In this document: piece by piece, positions 8,160 through 14,972 of the stretch | Layout of the letters: the number at the start of each line of letters is the position of its first letter | How positions within the stretch are numbered: the first letter of the stretch is position 1 | Source of the DNA: UBA8337 sp963932545 | Lineage (GTDB): Bacteria > Pseudomonadota > Alphaproteobacteria > RS24 | Length of the DNA: 64,000 nucleotides | Direction of reading: 5' to 3' | Assembly (NCBI GenBank): GCA_963932545.1 | Contig: CAWVRH010000001.1 | Location: 225,026-289,025 of the forward strand | The notes under the pieces: model-generated | Told to the model about the DNA's origin: nothing | Database searches by the model: none | The model's input: only the letters and a program-made list of their open reading frames with translations | Program-made: the position numbers and the translations under genes

Positions 8160-8197
8160 ACTCGCCCTCAGGTCTTTAAATCGCCGTAAACCTCCCC

Positions 8198-8210
8198 TAT
8201 ATCAGATATA
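8198..8210. repeat. 13-bp AT-rich palindrome overlapping the upstream rpoH start
   Basis: TATATC-A-GATATA is a perfect palindrome whose last A is the first base of the ATG at 8210. There is no Shine-Dalgarno sequence at this start. It could be a weak hairpin or operator affecting rpoH expression. Confidence 0.45.
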
Positions 8211-9190
8211 TGAGTGATAAAAAAACAGCCCTTAAGCCCGCAAAAAAGGCACCCAAAGCGGCTTCAAAGTCGAAAGCGGTGGCGCTTGCGCCTGCGCCAA
8301 ACCCTGAAGGCAGCCTATCTCGCTACCTCACGGACATTCGCAAGTTTCCAATGCTCGAAGCACAAGAAGAGTTTGAGCTGGCGAAAGATTACGTCAAATC
8401 TGGCGACACCAAATCGGCCCATAAATTGGTCACCAGCCATTTGCGCTTAGTGGCCAAAATCGCCATGGGCTATCGCGGCTATGGCTTGCCGATTGGCGAA
8501 GTTATTTCCGAAGGCAATGTCGGGCTGATGCGCGCTGTGCAAAAATTTGATCCCGACCGCGGCTTCCGCTTGGCAACCTATGCCATGTGGTGGATCCGCG
8601 CCTCGATACAAGAATATGTTTTGCGCAGCTGGTCGTTAGTGAAAATCGGCACCACGGCCGCGCAGAAAAAATTATTCTTCAATTTACGACGCCTCAAAGG
8701 CGAGATTAACGCCATCGATGGCGGCTCTTTAAACCCAGAGCAAGTCTCAGACATTGCCGAGCGTCTTGGCGTTCGCGAGGATGAAGTCTCCTCGATGGAA
8801 GGCCGCATGAGCGGCGACCAATCGTTGAACGCGCCCTTGCGCGGCGGGGATATGGGCGATGAAGGCGGCGGCGAATGGCAAGATTGGTTGGAAGATGAAA
8901 ACCCCAACCCAGAAGCCCAAGTGGTCGCGGAAGATGAGACCAACTCGCGGCGCGCGATTTTGATGGACGCTATGGCAACGTTGAACGAGCGGGAACGCGA
9001 AATTCTAATGGCGCGGCGTCTCACCGACCCGCCCGACACGCTGGAAGTTTTGAGCCATCGCCATGACGTCAGTCGTGAACGCATTCGCCAAATCGAAGCG
9101 CGGGCCTTTGAAAAATTAAAAGACGCTATGTCATCCGCCGTAGCCTCTCGTGACGGCGTAACGATTGAAGGCGAGAGCGCCCAACACTAA
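8210..9190 (+). CDS. rpoH: heat-shock sigma factor RpoH (sigma-32)
   Basis: Directs RNA polymerase to heat-shock promoters. Region 2 includes SEGNVGLMRAVQKFDPDRGFRLATYAMWWIRASIQEYVL. The RpoH box QKKLFFNLRRLK and region 4 with SRERIRQIEARAFEKL are all present. The 326-residue reading frame begins with a lysine/alanine-rich tract of about 22 residues that most homologues lack. An in-frame GTG at 8279 would give MALAPAPNPEGSLSRYL, which matches the usual RpoH N-terminus and a 303-residue protein, so the true start may be 8279. Neither start has a good ribosome binding site. It is convergent with purA (11 bp between stops). Confidence 0.93.
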   Translation: MSDKKTALKPAKKAPKAASKSKAVALAPAPNPEGSLSRYLTDIRKFPMLEAQEEFELAKDYVKSGDTKSAHKLVTSHLRLVAKIAMGYRGYGLPIGEVISEGNVGLMRAVQKFDPDRGFRLATYAMWWIRASIQEYVLRSWSLVKIGTTAAQKKLFFNLRRLKGEINAIDGGSLNPEQVSDIAERLGVREDEVSSMEGRMSGDQSLNAPLRGGDMGDEGGGEWQDWLEDENPNPEAQVVAEDETNSRRAILMDAMATLNEREREILMARRLTDPPDTLEVLSHRHDVSRERIRQIEARAFEKLKDAMSSAVASRDGVTIEGESAQH

Positions 9191-9201
9191 GCGTTAACGT
9201 A

Positions 9202-10494
9202 TCAATCCTCGAACGGATCTTTCACCAAAATTGTGTCATCGCGCTCTGGGCTGGTCGAGAGAAGGGTTACCGGCGCGCCGATAAGTTCTTCGATATAGCG
9301 CACATAGCGCACGGCTTCGGCCGGCAAATCTGCCCAAGAACGCGCGCCATAACTGGTCTCGCTCCACCCTTGCATAGTTTCATACATCGGCTCGATACGC
9401 GCTTGCTCGGCTGAATTGGTCGGCAAATAATCAATCTCTTTGCCGTCTAATTTATAGCCCGTGCAAATTTTAATCTCGTCGAAACCATCCAGCACATCCA
9501 ACTTGGTAAGCGCAATGCCGTTGATGCCCGCAGTGCGAACCACTTGGCGCACGAGAACCGCATCAAACCAACCACAACGGCGCTTACGCCCCGTAACCGT
9601 GCCAAATTCATGACCGCGTTCGCCAAGCTTTTGGCCGTCTTCATTGTCTTGCTCGGTCGGGAAAGGCCCTTCCCCAACGCGCGTCGTATAGGCTTTGGTG
9701 ATGCCCAAAACATGGTTGAGCGCCGATGGCCCAACGCCCGAACCAATGGCCGCTTGGCCAGCAATGGTGTTGGAGGAAGTGACGAATGGATAAGTGCCAT
9801 GGTCGACATCCAACAAAATACCTTGCGCACCTTCAAACAAAATGCGCTTACGGTCACGCCGTGCCTCGTCTAGCAAACGCCAAACAGGTGCCGCATAAGG
9901 CGTGATATGAGGCGCGACATCGACTAATTTGGCTTTCAAGTCAGCCGCATCAAATTCTGGCAAATTCAGTCCACGGCGCAATGTATTGTGATGCACCAAG
10001 AGATGTTCAATTTTACCATCCAGCGTATCCGGATCGGCCAAGTCGGCAATGCGCAGCGCGCGGCGTCCCACTTTGTCTTCGTAAGCCGGGCCGATGCCGC
10101 GTTTGGTCGTGCCAATTTTTACGCCGCCATTGGCGTTTTCGCGCACCGCATCCAATTCTTGATGCAATGGCAAAATAAGCGTGGCGTTCTCGGCAATCTT
10201 CAAATTATCTGGCCCAATGGTTACGCCTTGGTCTCGAAGCGTTTTCATCTCATGCAAGAGCGCCCATGGGTCGACCACGACGCCATTGCCGATGACCGAC
10301 AATTTGCCTTCGCGCACAATGCCCGATGGCAGCAGGGAAAGTTTGTAAACCTCGCCATTAATAACCAGCGTATGGCCTGCGTTATGGCCGCCTTGAAAGC
10401 GCGCCACAACATCGGCACGCACCGACAACCAGTCTACAATCTTGCCTTTACCTTCGTCGCCCCATTGAGAGCCGACAACCACTACATTGGCCAT
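9202..10494 (-). CDS. purA: adenylosuccinate synthase
   Basis: Catalyses GTP-dependent ligation of aspartate to IMP, the first committed step to AMP. 430 residues, the normal length. The phosphate-binding loop GSQWGDEGKGK is at 8-18 with the catalytic Asp13, His41 lies in GGHNAGHT, and the IMP and GTP sites include TTKRGIGPAYEDKVGRRA, LFEGAQGILLD and TKLDVLDGF. It is the last gene of serC-serA-purA, 48 bp after serA, an order found in other alphaproteobacteria. Confidence 0.97.
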   Translation of the reverse strand: MANVVVVGSQWGDEGKGKIVDWLSVRADVVARFQGGHNAGHTLVINGEVYKLSLLPSGIVREGKLSVIGNGVVVDPWALLHEMKTLRDQGVTIGPDNLKIAENATLILPLHQELDAVRENANGGVKIGTTKRGIGPAYEDKVGRRALRIADLADPDTLDGKIEHLLVHHNTLRRGLNLPEFDAADLKAKLVDVAPHITPYAAPVWRLLDEARRDRKRILFEGAQGILLDVDHGTYPFVTSSNTIAGQAAIGSGVGPSALNHVLGITKAYTTRVGEGPFPTEQDNEDGQKLGERGHEFGTVTGRKRRCGWFDAVLVRQVVRTAGINGIALTKLDVLDGFDEIKICTGYKLDGKEIDYLPTNSAEQARIEPMYETMQGWSETSYGARSWADLPAEAVRYVRYIEELIGAPVTLLSTSPERDDTILVKDPFED

Positions 10495-10542
10495 GAGTTT
10501 TCCTCTCGCCCCTAATGGGCCTGATATTTTGCGCTGCCAGCC

Positions 10543-12120
10543 TTAGAAGCTGAGCTGTTGAATTTGAACCACTTGAGATAATGTCTCTAGTTCTTTTAGC
10601 ACTTCTGGGCTGGCTTGATTGTCGATGTTAACCAGCGAGATGGCGTCCCCACCTGGCTTTTCTCGGCCCAATTGGAAACTGGCAATATTAATGCCATGTT
10701 TGCCCAAAGCGCTGCCCAAAGCCCCGATGAAGCCTGGCTCATCGGTATTGGTAACGTAAAGCACATTCGGTGCCAGTTCGGCGTGAATGTTAATGCCCTT
10801 CACCTGAATGATGCGCGGCTTGCCATCCGAGAATACCGTGCCCGCAACCGAGCGCTGCTGGCGTTCGGTTTTCAAGGTCAAGCGGATATAACTATCAAAC
10901 GCGCCTTTGCTGTCTTGCTTGGATTCCGACACGGTGATGCCACGATCCTTGGCGATGGCAGGTGCCGATACCATGTTTACGTCGGCCAATAGCGGACGCA
11001 ACAGACCCGCCATAATAGCTGAGGTCAGCGGCGCCACATTGAGGCCGGCTACATCGCCGACATATTCAATCTCTGCGCCTTCAATTCCGCTCTCGGTTAA
11101 TTGACCGGCGAACAGACCTAGCTGCTCGGCCAAGGCGACGAAGGGGCGTAAGCGAGGTGCATCTTCCGCCGAAATGGACGGCACGTTGATGGCGTTATTC
11201 ACCGCACCGGTCATCAAGAAATCAGCCATTTGTTCGGCCACTTGCAGGGCCACGTTTTCTTGGGCTTCTGCCGTAGAGGCGCCCAAATGCGGGGTGCAAA
11301 CGACGTTTTCCATATTGAACAGCGCATTGGCTTTGGCTGGTTCTTCTTCGAACACATCCAAGGCGGCGCCGGCCACTTGGCCGCTTTCGAGCGCGGCTTT
11401 GAGGGCCGCCTCATCGATGAGACCGCCACGCGCGCAATTGATGATGCGCACCCCTTTTTTACATTTGGCCAAGGCGTCCGCGTTTAGAATGTTGCGTGTT
11501 TTATCGGTCAGCGGTGTGTGCAAGGTAATGAAATCCGCGCGCGCCAATAGCTCATTCAGCTCGGCTTTTTCGACGCCCATTTCCAACGCACGGTCTGGCG
11601 TGAGGAACGGATCAAAAGCGACCACTTTCATTTTCAAGCCCAAAGCACGGCTAGCGGCGATGGAACCAATGTTGCCACAGCCGATAACGCCCAAAGTTTT
11701 GCCCGTCAGCTCCACGCCCATGAAGCGTGACTTTTCCCATTTGCCAGCATGCGTCGAGGCATTGGCCTCGGGAATTTGGCGCGCCAAGGCGAACATCATC
11801 GCAATGGCATGTTCTGCGGTGGTGATGGAATTGCCAAACGGTGTGTTCATCACCACGATGCCGTTTGCGGTGGCGGTTGGCAGGTCGATGTTATCGACGC
11901 CAATCCCTGCGCGACCAATGACTTTCATATTAGTGGCGGCTTCTAATACGGGCGGCGTGGCTTTGGTGGAGGAGCGCACGGCGAGGCCGTCATATTGGTC
12001 GATGATTTTTATCAACTCATCGCGTTCCAACCCTGTGATGACGTCGACTTCGACGCCACGGTCTTTAAAAATCTGCTCGGCGGCAGGGCTCATTTTATCT
12101 GCAATTAGTACTTTAGGCAT
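10543..12120 (-). CDS. serA: D-3-phosphoglycerate dehydrogenase
   Basis: NAD-dependent oxidation of 3-phosphoglycerate, the first step of serine synthesis. 525 residues, the long form. The substrate/NAD domains contain the nucleotide motif GVIGCGNIGSIAA (about 144-156) and the catalytic Arg, Glu and His in ARGGLID, DVFEEEP and TPHLGAST. The allosteric-substrate-binding domain follows, then a C-terminal ACT domain (NTDEPGFIGALGSALGKHGIN) that usually binds serine for feedback control. The ATG overlaps the end of serC by 8 bp, indicating translational coupling. Confidence 0.97.
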   Translation of the reverse strand: MPKVLIADKMSPAAEQIFKDRGVEVDVITGLERDELIKIIDQYDGLAVRSSTKATPPVLEAATNMKVIGRAGIGVDNIDLPTATANGIVVMNTPFGNSITTAEHAIAMMFALARQIPEANASTHAGKWEKSRFMGVELTGKTLGVIGCGNIGSIAASRALGLKMKVVAFDPFLTPDRALEMGVEKAELNELLARADFITLHTPLTDKTRNILNADALAKCKKGVRIINCARGGLIDEAALKAALESGQVAGAALDVFEEEPAKANALFNMENVVCTPHLGASTAEAQENVALQVAEQMADFLMTGAVNNAINVPSISAEDAPRLRPFVALAEQLGLFAGQLTESGIEGAEIEYVGDVAGLNVAPLTSAIMAGLLRPLLADVNMVSAPAIAKDRGITVSESKQDSKGAFDSYIRLTLKTERQQRSVAGTVFSDGKPRIIQVKGINIHAELAPNVLYVTNTDEPGFIGALGSALGKHGINIASFQLGREKPGGDAISLVNIDNQASPEVLKELETLSQVVQIQQLSF

Positions 12121-13285
12121 TTTGTGCCTCCATTTTGGCTGTTTCGAAGGCCCAATCGAGCCACGGAGTTAGGTTTGCGAGGTCGGATGCTTCCACCGTC
12201 GCGCCGGCCCATATGCGCAAGCCCGCAGGGGCATCGCGATAGGCGCCGATGTCATAGGCCACGGCTTCTGCATCCAGAAGGCTGGCGATTTTTTTGGCCA
12301 AAGCGCTTTTTGCTTCTGGCGCCATGGCGACCACTTCGGCATCGACGATTTGCAAGCAGACAGACGTGGTCGACTGATTGGCTTCGTCTTGGCACAGGTT
12401 GGCGACCCAATCGGTTTTGGCCACCCAGTCGTTCAAGGCTTTGTTATTGTCGGCCACGCGACCCAGAAGGCCAGATAGGCTGCCGATGCTTTCGGCCCAT
12501 TTTAGGGTGTCCAGATAATCTTCCACGGCCAACATAGACGGCGTGTTGATGGTCTCGCCTTTGAAGATACCCTCAATAAGCTTGCCGCCCTTGGTCAGGC
12601 GGAACACTTTCGGCAGCGGCCAAGCGGGGGTGTAGCTTTCGAGCCGAGCGACGGCGCGCGGGCTTAAAATTAGCATGCCGTGGGCGGCTTCCCCGCCCAG
12701 CACTTTTTGCCAGCTATAGGTGGTGACATCCAGCTTATCCCACGCCAAATCCATGGCGAAGGCGGCGGAGGTGGCATCGCACAGCGTTAGGCCTTCGCGG
12801 GTATCGCTAATCCAGTCGCCGTTTGGCACCCGAACGCCGGCCGTGGTGCCGTTCCAAGTGAAGGCCACATCGCGGGAGAAATCGACGGCGCTTAAATCAG
12901 GCAGATGGCCGTAGTCGGCTTCCATGATGCGCACATCGTCGAGCTTTAATTGTTTCACCACATCGGTGACCCAACCGGAGCCGAAGCTTTCCCATGCCAG
13001 AATATCGAGGCCGCGTTGGCCGAGCATAGACCACATGGCCATTTCATAGGCGCCCGTGTCGGAGGCGGGTACGATGCCGATGTGATAATCATCTGGCACG
13101 CCCAAAACCGCACGCGTGCGGTCGATGGCTTCGGCCAGTTTCGCTTTGCCCGGTTTCGAGCGATGCGAACGGCCAAGCACCGCGTCATTTAAAGCTTGTA
13201 AGGAAAACCCTGGGCGTTTTGCACATGGCCCAGAAGAAAAATTAGGGTTTGCCGGACGCATGTCCGGTTTCGTCAAAGTTGTCAT
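12113..13285 (-). CDS. serC: phosphoserine aminotransferase
   Basis: PLP-dependent transamination of 3-phosphohydroxypyruvate to phosphoserine; many homologues also act in pyridoxal phosphate synthesis. 390 residues, of the alphaproteobacterial SerC type (starts ...MRPANPNFSSGPCAKRPG). The PLP lysine lies in TYSWQKVLGGE, and WNGTTAGVRVPNG and CDATSAAFAMDL form part of the cofactor site. AAGGG sits seven bases before the ATG, inside the second hairpin of the leader, so translation start is likely regulated by leader structure. First gene of serC-serA-purA with its own promoter at 13340-13368. Confidence 0.96.
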   Translation of the reverse strand: MTTLTKPDMRPANPNFSSGPCAKRPGFSLQALNDAVLGRSHRSKPGKAKLAEAIDRTRAVLGVPDDYHIGIVPASDTGAYEMAMWSMLGQRGLDILAWESFGSGWVTDVVKQLKLDDVRIMEADYGHLPDLSAVDFSRDVAFTWNGTTAGVRVPNGDWISDTREGLTLCDATSAAFAMDLAWDKLDVTTYSWQKVLGGEAAHGMLILSPRAVARLESYTPAWPLPKVFRLTKGGKLIEGIFKGETINTPSMLAVEDYLDTLKWAESIGSLSGLLGRVADNNKALNDWVAKTDWVANLCQDEANQSTTSVCLQIVDAEVVAMAPEAKSALAKKIASLLDAEAVAYDIGAYRDAPAGLRIWAGATVEASDLANLTPWLDWAFETAKMEAQNA

Positions 13286-13333
13286 ATCGCAACCCTTTCA
13301 GATCGTTGCCTCTCGTTGGGGAGAGGTGTCCCA
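13286..13333 (-). promoter_or_regulatory. serC leader (cis-regulatory RNA candidate)
   Basis: Minus-strand 5' UTR of serC with two adjacent hairpins: stem CCTCTC/GAGAGG (13309-13326) and stem GCAAC/GTTGC (13289-13309), whose loop holds the Shine-Dalgarno AAAGGG. Two small hairpins, the second covering the ribosome binding site, directly upstream of serC in an alphaproteobacterium fit the known serC leader motif. A covariance search is needed to confirm family membership. Confidence 0.78.
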
Positions 13334-13339
13334 CTTACC

Positions 13340-13368
13340 GATATAGGCGGGATGATGAGAGTCGTCAA
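13340..13368 (-). promoter_or_regulatory. sigma-70 type promoter of serC-serA-purA
   Basis: On the minus strand TTGACG (13363-13368) and TATATC (13340-13345) are separated by 17 bp, near the optimum for the housekeeping sigma factor. Transcription would start at about 13333, just ahead of the two-hairpin serC leader. Confidence 0.75.
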
Positions 13369-13375
13369 CTTTGGT

Positions 13376-13502
13376 TTCGCGGGTGCTGGGTAAAAGGGCT
13401 CGTTTGCCCGAAGGGCAAGCCCAGCCCGCCTTCCCCAAGCGGAGAGGTTTTGCGCAGTAAAACCTTGGAGACGGGGGGAAGATTTGCTTCGCGGGTGCTG
13501 GG
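13376..13502. repeat. palindromic repeat cluster with a 15-bp direct repeat
   Basis: The 15-mer TTCGCGGGTGCTGGG occurs at 13376-13390 and again at 13488-13502. Between them CCCAGCCCGC (about 13420-13429) can pair with either copy. Nested inside the right-hand option are CTTCCCC/GGGGAAG and a perfect AGGTTTT (13445-13451)/AAAACCT (13459-13465). Inside the left-hand option is the GGGCT...AGCCC hairpin of 13396-13422. It looks like a dispersed palindromic element or two mutually exclusive RNA folds. No protein gene is recognised here. Confidence 0.55.
13396..13422 (-). terminator. possible intrinsic terminator upstream of the serC promoter
   Basis: Minus-strand RNA would form GGGCT-TGCCC-TTC-GGGCA-AACG-AGCCC followed by TTTT (complement of 13392-13395). 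It would stop transcripts coming from the RNA-rich region before they reach the serC promoter. The U-tract is short. Confidence 0.45.
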
Positions 13503-13634
13503 GGCTTCACGGTGTGAGGTTCACGCGCGTGCTTCTTAACGGCAGTTTGCGTTTTCCTCACCTAGGGCCTATTCGACGGGCTCCGGCCTGGAGTTCGCCT
13601 TATTCAACCCTTACCCCCAACTCAAACGCAAAAA

Positions 13635-13660
13635 CCGACACCCGCTTTCGCAGGTGTCGG
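13635..13660 (-). terminator. intrinsic terminator, minus strand
   Basis: Stem CCGACACC(T)GC / GC(G)GGTGTCGG with a GAAA loop on the minus strand, followed by TTTTTGCGTTT (complement of 13624-13634). It is a strong stem plus U-tract and would end a transcript running through 13661-13765. Confidence 0.75.
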
Positions 13661-13765
13661 GGCGTAGTAAACCGTCCAAAAGACCGGCCGCGACGTATTC
13701 AGTCGAAACCTTATTCCGCCGCCACCCCGACAAAGCGGAGTGAACGGATTTTTGCAGCAATTTAT

Positions 13766-13866
13766 AAAAAAAGGCCTAACGCCGAGAGCGTTAAGCCACA
13801 TACGCAATACAAATTGCGGCTTCTGGACGGGGTTACTAGCCCCAACAACGCACCACTCGCGCGTTG
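13766..13866 (-). ncRNA. candidate small RNA with four hairpins and its own terminator
   Basis: The minus strand contains four consecutive hairpins: CAACGC/GCGTTG (13846-13866), GGGG/CCCC with a 7-nt loop (13829-13843), CGCAAT/ATTGCG (13803-13818) and a terminator GGCTTAACGC/GCGTTAGGCC (13773-13797) followed by seven T (13766-13772). No convincing protein is encoded. The arrangement suits a short regulatory RNA or an attenuator. I do not recognise a known family and no clear promoter was found. Confidence 0.5.
13773..13797 (-). terminator. intrinsic terminator, minus strand, with U7 tract
   Basis: Minus-strand stem GGCTTAACGC/GCGTTAGGCC (one G-U pair) with loop TCTCG, directly followed by seven T. 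A textbook factor-independent terminator with no annotated gene ahead of it, which is the main argument for a small RNA here. Confidence 0.8.
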
Positions 13867-14033
13867 ATGAATAAAGGTTAGCAGATGTGTGGGGGGAAAG
13901 GAAGGGGTGGTGTGGGTTGCCGGTCGCCTAAAACCGGTTTTAACTGTTTGTTAACAAAAATAAAAAATCTGAACGATTGATAAATCGTCTTCACAGGCAT
14001 CACAGATGCTCAAAGCTTAAGAAGAACAAAAAA
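13867..14033. other. AT-rich spacer at the left edge of the defence-type island
   Basis: Between the candidate small RNA and the ATPase gene the composition drops sharply. It contains CCGGTTTTAAC-type palindromic fragments, a TTAA-N7-TTAAC box and oligo-A runs, but no reading frame that I can support. It probably carries the promoter of the ATPase gene and marks the junction of the acquired segment. No direct repeats or integrase remnants were seen at the edges. Confidence 0.4.
13940..13955 (+). promoter_or_regulatory. CtrA-type box TTAA-N7-TTAAC
   Basis: TTAACTGTTTGTTAAC fits the CtrA consensus TTAA-N7-TTAAC exactly. Because the sequence is symmetric, TTAA-N7-TTAAC can also be read on the minus strand (13939-13954 region). 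It lies 80 bp before the ATPase start and 75 bp before the candidate minus-strand small RNA. A chance match in AT-rich DNA cannot be excluded. Confidence 0.4.
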
Positions 14034-14972
14034 ATGACTGATGAGAAAAAAGAAGCACTAAGAATGAAGTTTGACCCTCACACCATAGGTCATTTAGGAG
14101 CCAACTTGTACGCAACTTTGCCACCTATATTGGCGGAACTGGTAGCGAATTCATATGATGCAAATGCCACCGAGGTAACGATTTATCTCAACGACACATC
14201 AGAAGAAAAAACAATCACGGTTGAAGACAATGGCGATGGTATGACGCGTAAAGAAGTAAATGAAGACTTCTTGATGATAGGAAGAAACAGACGTGAGGAT
14301 GGCAGCACGGCTAAAAGACGCCCTATTGGAAAAAAAGGGGTTGGGAAGTTATCTTTTTTTGGAATTGCAGGAGAGTTCGTTGTCGAAACCCGCAAGGATA
14401 ATGAGTTGACCGGCTTTGCGATGAACCATTCGGAAATATTAGAGGAAACGGAAATTGGGGACTACTCGCCAAAGGAACTATCAGAGAAGGAGTTTTCTCT
14501 CAAGGAAGGAAATGGAACGCGAATTTCCCTTAATCAACTGAAACGAAAAACCAACTTCGATGCAGATGGATTAGCTCGAGCGTTATGTAAATACTTTATT
14601 TTTGATAGCGACTTTCAGGTATTCATAAAAAGAAACGAAAAGCCGCCGATAGAAGTCAATAATGACCTACGTTTAGATGTATTAAACGTAGAGTTTTCGT
14701 GGAAAATTCCCGAGGATATTAAAGAACAAGAATTACAAGATTATTTTTTGAACAATGGCATAAGTGGCGTCATCGTGACATCAACAGCAAGCGTCCCTCC
14801 TTCAACACAGCTTCGAGGAATAACCCTATTTTCTAGAACGAAGCTCGTGAACAAACCGGAAGCATTTGGAAATGCCGCGTCGAATTATTACTTTTCTTAT
14901 CAGTCTGGAATATTGAATGTCGATTTCGTAGATAATTTTAGTGAAGACGTGATTTCAACCAATCGTCAGTAA
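14034..14972 (+). CDS. MORC/MutL-like GHKL ATPase, N-terminal part of an interrupted gene
   Basis: 312 residues of a GHKL (HSP90/MutL/MORC-type) ATPase. The N box ELVANSYDANAT (35-46) holds the Mg-binding Asn; DNGDGM (65-70) and GKKGVGKLSFFG (99-110) complete the nucleotide site. Related ATPases occur in restriction-modification and conflict loci. Translation stops at TAA (14970-14972) after ISTNRQ, but the same frame continues immediately with LNWEHDDTRTLRE..., which is the expected continuation in homologues, so a single substitution has split the gene. Start: ATG 14034 is chosen over an in-frame TTG at 13977, as the region before it is low-complexity basic. Composition is about 40% GC, well below the neighbours. 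Confidence 0.8.
   Translation: MTDEKKEALRMKFDPHTIGHLGANLYATLPPILAELVANSYDANATEVTIYLNDTSEEKTITVEDNGDGMTRKEVNEDFLMIGRNRREDGSTAKRRPIGKKGVGKLSFFGIAGEFVVETRKDNELTGFAMNHSEILEETEIGDYSPKELSEKEFSLKEGNGTRISLNQLKRKTNFDADGLARALCKYFIFDSDFQVFIKRNEKPPIEVNNDLRLDVLNVEFSWKIPEDIKEQELQDYFLNNGISGVIVTSTASVPPSTQLRGITLFSRTKLVNKPEAFGNAASNYYFSYQSGILNVDFVDNFSEDVISTNRQ

Noticed and set aside
13298..13561. 87-residue minus-strand reading frame over the palindromic cluster
   Set aside because: It crosses the palindromes, the serC promoter and part of the leader, with no family resemblance; most likely a shadow of repeat sequence.
13622..13807. 61-residue minus-strand reading frame as a leader peptide
   Set aside because: It runs through both the terminator hairpins and a second structured stretch, has no ribosome binding site and no run of a regulatory amino acid; the hairpins explain the region better.
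13500..13870. Possible tmRNA, RNase P RNA or SRP RNA in the gene-free region upstream of serC
   Set aside because: A plus-strand ATTCGACGGG and a minus-strand stretch like part of RNase P were noticed, but no tag peptide ending in LAA, no T-arm, no RNase P conserved core (GAGGAAAGTCCGGGC) and no SRP GGAAGG-AGCA motif could be found around them.
13977..14033. Start of the GHKL ATPase at TTG 13977
   Set aside because: The extra residues are basic low-complexity sequence absent from the family; ATG at 14034 gives a normal N-terminus.
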